DNA from: Methylocystaceae bacterium
GTDB taxonomy: Bacteria; Pseudomonadota; Alphaproteobacteria; Rhizobiales; Beijerinckiaceae
Direction: 5' to 3'
DNA: 12,136 bases
NCBI GenBank assembly: GCA_003105285.1
Contig: PQAN01000055.1
Coordinates: forward strand, 781 to 12,916
Each line of letters starts with the position of its first letter. Within the stretch, counting starts at the first letter, position 1. The notes beneath the pieces are model-generated. The model made no database searches and was not told the DNA's origin. It saw nothing but the letters and a program-made list of their open reading frames with translations. Shown piece after piece: positions 7,161 to 12,136 of the stretch. A program made the position numbers and the translations under genes.

Positions 7161-8294
7161 GTGATCGCGCATGCAGACGAATGTCGGGCGCATCGGCCCC
7201 CGGTCGGCGACAGCGTCATCGACCGCGTTCGCGATATCGCAGCCGCCGAACTGCGGCCGCTCGTCGGCCGAATTGACGAAGACGGCGTCTATCCGCTGGC
7301 GATCTTGCGGAGTCTCGGCAAGGCCGGCGCTTTTGCGCAACATCACGAAGGCCGCGGCGAGTCCCGGCCCGTCGATCTCGGACTCGCCATTCGCGCGATG
7401 AGCGTCGTTGCGCAAGAATGTCTGTCCACCGCCTTTTGCACCTGGTGTCAGGACGCGTTCGGCTGGTATCTTCAGAACACCGAAAATGCGGCTCTGCGTT
7501 CGAAACTGCAGGACGGCGCCGCGAGCGGCGCCGTCCTCGGCGGCACCGGTCTCTCCAATCCGATGAAGGCCTTGTCCGGCATAGAAGCGCTGCGGCTGCG
7601 CGCGCGCAGGGTCGCCGGCGGCTTCAGAGTCGATGGCGTGTTGCCCTGGGTTTCCAACATCGAGGATGGGCATTATTTCGGCGTCTGTTTCGCCGCCGAC
7701 AACGACGAAGGTCGATGGGTCGCGGCGCTGGCGCGCCTCGGCGCCGAGGGCGTATCGGGCCGTCAGGCCACAAAATTCATCGCTCTCGACGCAACGGCGA
7801 CGCGCGCCGTGACCTTCGACGACGCGTTCATTTCCGACGACGACATTCTGGCCGACCCCCTGGCGCCTTTCGCCGCTCGAATACGTCCAGGCTTCATCCT
7901 GCTGCAGACAGGAATGGCGGCGGGCCTCATCCGCGACAGCGCGGCGCTGATGCGCGCGCTCCCCGAGCGGACGCGCGAGACGAACGCCCATCTTCCGATC
8001 GGGCCGAATGAGATCGAGGACAGGCTCGGCGCTCTCGAGGAGACGATTCTGGCGCTCGCCGCGACGCCCCATGACGATAGCCGGGACTTTCTCGAAAAGG
8101 TCTTGCGCGCGAGGCTGGAGGGATCGCGCCTCAGTCTCGACGCTTCGCAGGCGCTCATGCTGCATGCCGGCGCCCGCGCCTATATTTCCGGGTCGGCCTA
8201 CAGCCGCAGGCTGCGCGAATCCTACTTCATCGCCATTGTGACGCCGGCGACCAAACACCTCCTCAAAGACTTGGCTGCGGGCGCGGCCGGCTGA
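7161..8294 (+). CDS. Acyl-CoA dehydrogenase-like flavoprotein
   Basis: A 377-residue protein with acyl-CoA dehydrogenase architecture: a helical N-terminal part (about 1-110), a beta-rich middle with GGTGLSNPMK (about 130-139) and PWVSN, and a helical C-terminal domain (about 225-377). The region where dehydrogenases carry a catalytic Glu in a Tyr-Glu-Gly-Thr context reads SYFIAIVTPATKHLL, with no acidic residue at that place. This suggests the monooxygenase-like branch (DszC/SfnB type), which uses reduced flavin and oxygen, and not true beta-oxidation. The start is GTG at 7161 with AAGGAG at 7148-7153. It is the last gene of the ABC operon, 12 bp after the OsmC gene. An SfnB-like function in sulfur acquisition is an inference; no electron-transfer or reductase partner is seen. 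Confidence 0.82.
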   Translation: MIAHADECRAHRPPVGDSVIDRVRDIAAAELRPLVGRIDEDGVYPLAILRSLGKAGAFAQHHEGRGESRPVDLGLAIRAMSVVAQECLSTAFCTWCQDAFGWYLQNTENAALRSKLQDGAASGAVLGGTGLSNPMKALSGIEALRLRARRVAGGFRVDGVLPWVSNIEDGHYFGVCFAADNDEGRWVAALARLGAEGVSGRQATKFIALDATATRAVTFDDAFISDDDILADPLAPFAARIRPGFILLQTGMAAGLIRDSAALMRALPERTRETNAHLPIGPNEIEDRLGALEETILALAATPHDDSRDFLEKVLRARLEGSRLSLDASQALMLHAGARAYISGSAYSRRLRESYFIAIVTPATKHLLKDLAAGAAG

Positions 8295-8427
8295 GCTGCT
8301 CTTGCCTGTTCTACAAAAAGCCGCGGAAAACGGCCGCAGCCTTCGTCCGGACCGGCGCGCCGAGATCGGCCGCGTAGGAAAAGGCGCCGCCGCCGCCATT
8401 TTTGCGCCGCGTCATAAAAACGCCGGA

Positions 8428-8471
8428 CTATTCGCGCCTCCTTAACCATGAGAATGCCATTCTATTCGCGC
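8428..8471. repeat. Short direct repeats upstream of the L,D-transpeptidase gene
   Basis: The 10-mer CTATTCGCGC occurs at 8428-8437 and again at 8462-8471, with the small palindrome GAATGCCATTC (8452-8462) between them. They lie 60-104 bp before the preferred transpeptidase start, within the 237-bp stretch 8295-8531 that otherwise shows no gene and no convincing terminator. They could be regulator sites or chance; nothing else supports a function. Confidence 0.25.
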
Positions 8472-8531
8472 GCGTCGCGAGAGACGAGCGGCGAGGCCGG
8501 CCGACCGGCCCATGATGAATTGGAGCTTCCG

Positions 8532-9884
8532 GTGCGTAGGTTTTCATTGTCTCTGTTCACGCTGCCGCTCCCGAAACAAACGCTGGCGCTGGCCGCCGTC
8601 GGTTCTTTGGCGGCGATAGTCGCCGCGCCGTCGGCGTTCGCGGCGGGCGACGCCTACGACGGACAGGCCGAATGGGCGCAGCGTTACGACGCCGACCCGA
8701 AGCTGACCGTGTCGCGCTCGACGACGCCGATTCTCTCGGCCCAGACCGTGGCGGCGACCGAGTCGGCGATCGCGCAGCTCCAAAATATCGTCGCGCGCGG
8801 CGGCTGGCCGGCTGTTCCCGCCGGCCAGCAATTGCGTCTCGGCTCGAACAACGCCGCCGTCTCCATTCTCCGCCAGCGCCTCATCGTCTCCGGCGATATC
8901 GGCCGGGAGGCGGGGACGAGCCCGGTGTTCGACTCTTATGTCGAGGCCGCCGTTCGCCGCTTCCAGGCCCGGCACGGAATCAACGAGACGGGCGTCGTCG
9001 CGCAGCAGACCTTCGCCGCGCTCAATGTGCCGGCCGAGACCCGCCTGCGTCAGCTCGAGACCAATCTGGTGCGGCTGCGCAGCTTTTCGCGCGATCTCGG
9101 CAATCGTTACGTCACCGCCAATATTCCCGCCGCTTCGGTCGAGACGGTGGAGAACGGCTATGTCGTCACCCACCACATCGCCGGCGTCGGCAAGATCGAC
9201 CGGCAGTCGCCGGTGATGCAGACCAAGGCGATCCAGATCAACTTCAATCCGTTCTGGACGGTGCCCGCCTCGGTCATCCGCAAGGACCTCATCCCCAAGA
9301 TGCAGGCCGATCCGAACTATCTCTCGGACAATCACATCCGCGTCTACAATAAGGACGGGATCGAGCTCGCGCCGCAGCAGATCAATTGGAACTCGCTCGA
9401 GGCGCTCAACTACAAATTTCGGCAGGATATCGGCGGCGATTTCAATTCGCTCGGCGTCGTCCGTATCGACATCGCCAATCCTTACGGCGTCTATATGCAC
9501 GACACGCCCGCCAAGGGCATCTTCGGCGACGACTTCCGCTTCGTCTCGTCGGGCTGCATCCGCCTGCAGAATGTGCGCGACTATGTCGCTTTCCTGTTGA
9601 AGGAGACGCCCGGCTGGGATCGCGACCATATCGACGAGGCCATTCGCACCGGCGAGCGCATCGACGTGAAGATTTCTCCGGCCGTGCCGGTCTATTGGGT
9701 CTATGTGACCGGCTGGGCGGCGCCGGACGGCGTGATCCAGTTCCGCGACGATATCTATCAGCGCGACGGTTTCGGCGGCGCCTCCGCCTCGGCGCCGGCC
9801 GCTGTCCCCGCGACGCCCATCCCCTCGTCGCGGCAGGCCCGCTCGTCGCGGCTGCAGCCGATCAACGACGACGACGAGAATTGA
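8532..9884 (+). CDS. Exported L,D-transpeptidase (YkuD domain) with peptidoglycan-binding domain
   Basis: This 450-residue cell-wall enzyme would form 3-3 cross-links in peptidoglycan or attach proteins to it, acting in the periplasm. From the preferred GTG start, residues 1-38 form a signal peptide (basic MRRFS, hydrophobic core, cleavage near AFA). A peptidoglycan-binding domain lies at about 103-165 (LRLGSNNAAVSILRQRL to TGVVAQQTFAALN). The catalytic YkuD domain spans about 205-385, with His323 in YMHDTP and nucleophile Cys342 in SSGCIRL. The layout resembles LdtD/YcbB. The tail is Ala/Pro/Ser-rich and ends in acidic residues. An in-frame ATG at 8448 would add 28 hydrophilic residues before the signal peptide and has no ribosome site; GTG 8532 is preceded by GGAG at 8522-8525. 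It is separate from the ABC operon. Confidence 0.92.
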   Translation: MRRFSLSLFTLPLPKQTLALAAVGSLAAIVAAPSAFAAGDAYDGQAEWAQRYDADPKLTVSRSTTPILSAQTVAATESAIAQLQNIVARGGWPAVPAGQQLRLGSNNAAVSILRQRLIVSGDIGREAGTSPVFDSYVEAAVRRFQARHGINETGVVAQQTFAALNVPAETRLRQLETNLVRLRSFSRDLGNRYVTANIPAASVETVENGYVVTHHIAGVGKIDRQSPVMQTKAIQINFNPFWTVPASVIRKDLIPKMQADPNYLSDNHIRVYNKDGIELAPQQINWNSLEALNYKFRQDIGGDFNSLGVVRIDIANPYGVYMHDTPAKGIFGDDFRFVSSGCIRLQNVRDYVAFLLKETPGWDRDHIDEAIRTGERIDVKISPAVPVYWVYVTGWAAPDGVIQFRDDIYQRDGFGGASASAPAAVPATPIPSSRQARSSRLQPINDDDEN

Positions 9885-9895
9885 TTCTTGCGGGT

Positions 9896-9920
9896 CCCTT
9901 CTCCCCCTGCGGGAGAAGGG
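9896..9920. repeat. REP-like palindrome between convergent genes
   Basis: CCCTTCTCCC (9896-9905) pairs perfectly with GGGAGAAGGG (9911-9920) around the 5-base loop CCTGC. It lies 12 bp after the transpeptidase stop and about 50 bp before the convergent stop of the small exported protein gene. No T-run follows on either strand, so it is not a textbook intrinsic terminator. From memory, very similar palindromes recur between genes in many Rhizobiales genomes. It may still slow or stop transcription from both sides. Confidence 0.65.
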
Positions 9921-9971
9921 GTCGCACACCGAGACGCGGCTGGTCATGAAGCGGACGAGCCCGAAATCCGC

Positions 9972-10520
9972 TTACTTCACTGACGACGCCTTCGCTTCGG
10001 CGCCCGCCCGTTCCGCGCCGCCGCGCCGCGCCTTCCATGTCCCCCCGCACATGTCGGTCGACGACGACCACGCGCCGGATCCGGCGTTGCCGCGGAGCTG
10101 GCCGTGGGCGCGGGCGATACGACCCTGCGTCGTGAAGCGGGCGACGAAGGTCCCGTCGCTCTCGACATAGCCCCAGGGAAGGGTGCGAGCGTTCGAGGCG
10201 ATGACGATCGGCGTCTCGGCGACCCGGTCGCCCTCGATGTCGATCGAATCCGGCATGAGAGCAGGGCAGGAGCCGACGGTCGTCGCGACCTCGATCGTCC
10301 AGGCGCCGTCGAACCGACCGGCCTCCGGCGCGGCGCTCGCAATCTCCCGCGGAGCCGCGAGCGCGCCGCTCGCGCATAGCGTCGAACCCACGACGAACGC
10401 CAGAGTCTTTCCGTGTTTTAATGAAACACGGAAAGACTCTAGTTTCTTGTTTTGACGCGTTTCCGACACCGAACCGGTTTCCACTTCGGCTAGAAACGCT
10501 TTTATGAACGGCGCATGCAT
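9972..10520 (-). CDS. Small exported protein of unknown function
   Basis: An open frame of 182 residues from the ATG at 10520, which shares one base with the stop of the mutase gene (TGATG). A GTG at 10523 is also possible. The first 40 or so residues are encoded by a repeat element and are hydrophilic. They are followed by a signal-peptide core, TLAFVVGSTLCASGALAAP, at about residues 39-57. The mature part (about 70-168) begins RFDGAWTIEVATTVGSCP and ends SGAWSSSTDMCGGTWKARRG. This pattern, with two cysteines and repeated G-x-W blocks, resembles a family of small secreted Rhizobiales proteins, probably a beta-sheet fold. No enzymatic motif is seen. The true start is uncertain: no in-frame ATG lies near the signal peptide, and a GTG inside its core would give too short a signal. 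The function is unknown and the link to the mutase is only positional. Confidence 0.68.
   Translation of the reverse strand: MHAPFIKAFLAEVETGSVSETRQNKKLESFRVSLKHGKTLAFVVGSTLCASGALAAPREIASAAPEAGRFDGAWTIEVATTVGSCPALMPDSIDIEGDRVAETPIVIASNARTLPWGYVESDGTFVARFTTQGRIARAHGQLRGNAGSGAWSSSTDMCGGTWKARRGGAERAGAEAKASSVK
10402..10500. repeat. Rhizobiales-type palindromic repeat element with a perfect 17-bp hairpin
   Basis: AGAGTCTTTCCGTGTTT (10402-10418) and AAACACGGAAAGACTCT (10424-10440) form a perfect 17-bp inverted repeat with a TAATG loop. Next to it lie the small palindromes ACGCGT (10455-10460) and AACCGGTT (10472-10479), and the element seems to end around AAACGCT (10494-10500). From memory, a module of the form CCGGTT, then ACGCGTCAAAACAA, then CTAGAG and a variable hairpin is scattered in many copies between genes of Rhizobiales such as Bradyrhizobium. 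The outer limits are estimates. It lies between the mutase gene and the mature part of the small exported protein gene, overlapping the latter's open frame. Confidence 0.7.
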
Positions 10521-12136
10521 CACGTGGCCGCCTCGAAAGCGCGCTGCAGCACGTCGAACATGTCGTTGCCGGCGAATATGAATTCCGCGACGCCGGCCGC
10601 GCGCAGGCGCGCCTCCGCCTCTCCCGGCCGGCCGGCGAGGTAGACGCGGGCGCCGGCTTCGGCGAGCTCATGGGCGGCCTGTTCGGCTTTTTCGGCATAG
10701 ATTGCGTCCGACGAGCAGAGGCAGGCGAGCTTCGCGCCGCTCGCGCGGAAGGCCTCGGCCAGAGCGGCGTTCTCCTCGCCGAAGATCGCCTCGATTCCGC
10801 CCGCCTCGAAAAAATTCTTGGCGAAATTGGCCCGCGTCGTGAAGGCCGCGACGGAGCCGAGATTGGCGAGAAACACGCGCGGCCGCGCGCCGCCCGCCGC
10901 CAGCGCCTCGTCGGAGCGGTCGCGCAACCCCTCGAAAGGTTCGGCCAGCCGGCGTGCGCGTAGCGGCGGCGTCCTCAGCGCGCCGTCGGCGGGCGCGACA
11001 TCGAAGCTCGACGCGTCGAGCGGCGCGAGGACAGAGACGGGCGCTTCGCCGATATCGGGGAATTCATTGGCCCCGGTGATCTTGTCGCGCGCCCGCGCGA
11101 TATTTTGCGCGCGCCGGGCGGCGGTCTCCGCCACTCGCCCCTGGAAGGAACCCTTTTCGAGCGCCGCCGCGAGACCGCCTTCGGCTTCGATCTGCTGGAA
11201 CACGCTCCAGGCGCGCTCGCACAAGCCTTCCGTCAACGCTTCGATGCCGCCGGCGCCGCTGGCGGGATCGTCGACGATGTGGACGTGGGATTCCTCCTGA
11301 AGGACGAGCTGCGTGTCGCGCGCGAGGCGCCGGGCGAATTCGTCCGGCGTCCCCAGCGCCTGGGTGAAGGGCAGGACGGTGATCGCGTCCGCGCCGCCGA
11401 TCGCGGCTCCGAAAGCGGCGAGCGTCGTCCGCAGCAGATTGTTCCAGGGGTCGCGGCGCGTCGCCATGCGCCAGGCGGTTTCCGCATGGATGTGGATGGG
11501 GGCGGGCGTGAGGCCGCTCGCCGCCTCGATGCGCGCCCAGAGCCGCCGCAAGGCGCGGAATTTGGCGATGGTGACGAACTCGTCCGCATCGGCGGCGAGG
11601 CGGAAGGAGACGAGCTCCCGCGCCGTCTCGGGCGCGAGGCCGATGTCGTCCAGCGCCCTCAGATAAGCGAGCGCGGCGGCGATCGCGAAGCCGAGCTCCT
11701 GCGCCTCGGCGCCGCCCGCCGCATGAATGACGCGCGCGTCGGCGCTCACTGTCCCGAAACGAAAGCCGGCTTTCGCCGCGCTCTCCACACGGCGCGCGAA
11801 GACCTCGGCGTGCTCGGCCCAGGGGGCGGGCAGAAAGCCGTGCAGCGCCTGCGCGCCGAGCGGGTCGTAGCCGAAGGCGACGCGGGTGATCGACGGTTCG
11901 ATATGGGCGCGGTCGAGCAGGCGGATGATCGCGTCCGGCGTATTTTGCGCGTGCGGCGAGAATTCGATCGCCACGGGTATGGCGTAGTCGAGCCTGACTT
12001 TGTCGAACAGATGCGCGATCGCCTCGTCGCTGTCGTCGGTCAGGCCGCCGCCATAGGAGCCCTGCGCGCCGGCGAAGACGACATGCAGCCCGTCGGCGCC
12101 CCCTTCCAGATCGTCGAGCGCGAGACGATTTGCCGC
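10520..12136 (-). CDS. mutA: Methylmalonyl-CoA mutase small (beta) subunit, 5' partial
   Basis: The frame stays open to the right edge, so the start is outside the window; 538 residues are visible. The GTG at 11974 is internal, since family-typical sequence (LEGGADGLHVVFAGAQGSYGGGL) continues upstream of it. The barrel-type N-terminal part is followed by a C-terminal cobalamin-domain-like part: RPRVFLANLGSVAAFTTRANFAKNFFEAGGIEA, then LCSSDAIYAEKAEQAAHEL and VYLAGRPGEAEARLRAAGV. The B12-binding DxHxxG motif of catalytic subunits is absent; that position reads SVAAFTT. This is what is known of MutA, a non-catalytic partner of MutB in converting methylmalonyl-CoA and succinyl-CoA. The role fits propionyl-CoA, ethylmalonyl-CoA or glyoxylate-regeneration metabolism. 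MutB, often directly downstream of mutA, is not there; instead a repeat and a small exported protein gene follow. Confidence 0.92.
   Translation of the reverse strand, partial: AANRLALDDLEGGADGLHVVFAGAQGSYGGGLTDDSDEAIAHLFDKVRLDYAIPVAIEFSPHAQNTPDAIIRLLDRAHIEPSITRVAFGYDPLGAQALHGFLPAPWAEHAEVFARRVESAAKAGFRFGTVSADARVIHAAGGAEAQELGFAIAAALAYLRALDDIGLAPETARELVSFRLAADADEFVTIAKFRALRRLWARIEAASGLTPAPIHIHAETAWRMATRRDPWNNLLRTTLAAFGAAIGGADAITVLPFTQALGTPDEFARRLARDTQLVLQEESHVHIVDDPASGAGGIEALTEGLCERAWSVFQQIEAEGGLAAALEKGSFQGRVAETAARRAQNIARARDKITGANEFPDIGEAPVSVLAPLDASSFDVAPADGALRTPPLRARRLAEPFEGLRDRSDEALAAGGARPRVFLANLGSVAAFTTRANFAKNFFEAGGIEAIFGEENAALAEAFRASGAKLACLCSSDAIYAEKAEQAAHELAEAGARVYLAGRPGEAEARLRAAGVAEFIFAGNDMFDVLQRAFEAAT

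Noticed and set aside
8318..8345. Possible terminator after the flavoprotein gene (GCCG ... CGGC around AAAA)
   Set aside because: The stem is only 4 bp with a 7-base loop and no T-run follows.
6921..8399. Minus-strand open frame of 492 codons opposite OsmC and the flavoprotein
   Set aside because: Longer than the real gene it shadows, but its translation is Arg-rich without domains, while the plus strand shows clear families and ribosome sites.
8222..8449. 75-codon minus-strand frame at the end of the flavoprotein gene
   Set aside because: No ribosome site or recognisable motif, Arg-rich, and mostly antisense to the flavoprotein gene.
8448..8531. Upstream ATG start for the L,D-transpeptidase
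   Set aside because: It would put 28 hydrophilic residues before a clean signal peptide and has no ribosome site; GTG 8532 has GGAG at good spacing.
8544..9947. Minus-strand open frame of 467 codons opposite the L,D-transpeptidase
   Set aside because: Antisense to a complete YkuD enzyme with signal peptide and catalytic motif; the product is compositionally biased.

Overview
The window is high-GC DNA with dense, short-spaced coding on both strands and reads like an alphaproteobacterium of the Hyphomicrobiales (Rhizobiales). The gene families, a methylmalonyl-CoA mutase small subunit, and two Rhizobiales-style palindromic repeats all fit. A serine-cycle methylotroph or methanotroph (Methylocystis/Methylosinus type) is possible, but that is an inference and not shown by the sequence. 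There are no tRNA, rRNA, CRISPR, phage or transposase signals.

Layout. (1) 1-2929, plus strand: an acyl-transfer cassette already in progress at the left edge. It holds a fatty-acyl-AMP-ligase-like enzyme (5' end cut off), an acyl carrier protein overlapping it by 4 bp, and an AlgX/AlgJ-type SGNH acyltransferase-like domain fused to about five TPRs. The ligase would charge the carrier protein with an acyl group. The third protein may handle that acyl group or scaffold its transfer to an unknown acceptor. (2) 2942-3580, minus strand: a TetR-family regulator, convergent with the cassette and divergent from the next operon. Its AT-rich upstream region holds two inverted copies of an ACTAGT-centred operator-like site. 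(3) 3755-8294, plus strand: a tight five-gene operon of ABC ATPase, Tat-type substrate-binding protein, permease, OsmC-like protein and acyl-CoA-dehydrogenase-like flavoprotein. The set resembles organosulfur (sulfonate/sulfone) acquisition loci, with import followed by intracellular oxidation, but the substrate is not proven. (4) 8532-9884, plus strand: an exported L,D-transpeptidase with a peptidoglycan-binding domain. (5) 9896-9920: a REP-like palindrome between convergent genes. (6) 9972-10520, minus strand: a small exported protein whose 5' coding region lies inside a repeat element with a perfect 17-bp hairpin. (7) 10520-12136, minus strand: the methylmalonyl-CoA mutase small subunit, cut off at the right edge, with no mutB directly downstream.

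The items most worth a second look are the ligase/ACP/SGNH-TPR cassette and the repeat element that appears to supply the start and signal-peptide n-region of the small exported protein. After these come the TetR operator pair and the unusual members of the ABC operon: an MCxxC extension before a Tat motif, an OsmC lacking the resolving Cys, and a dehydrogenase-like protein lacking the usual Glu.
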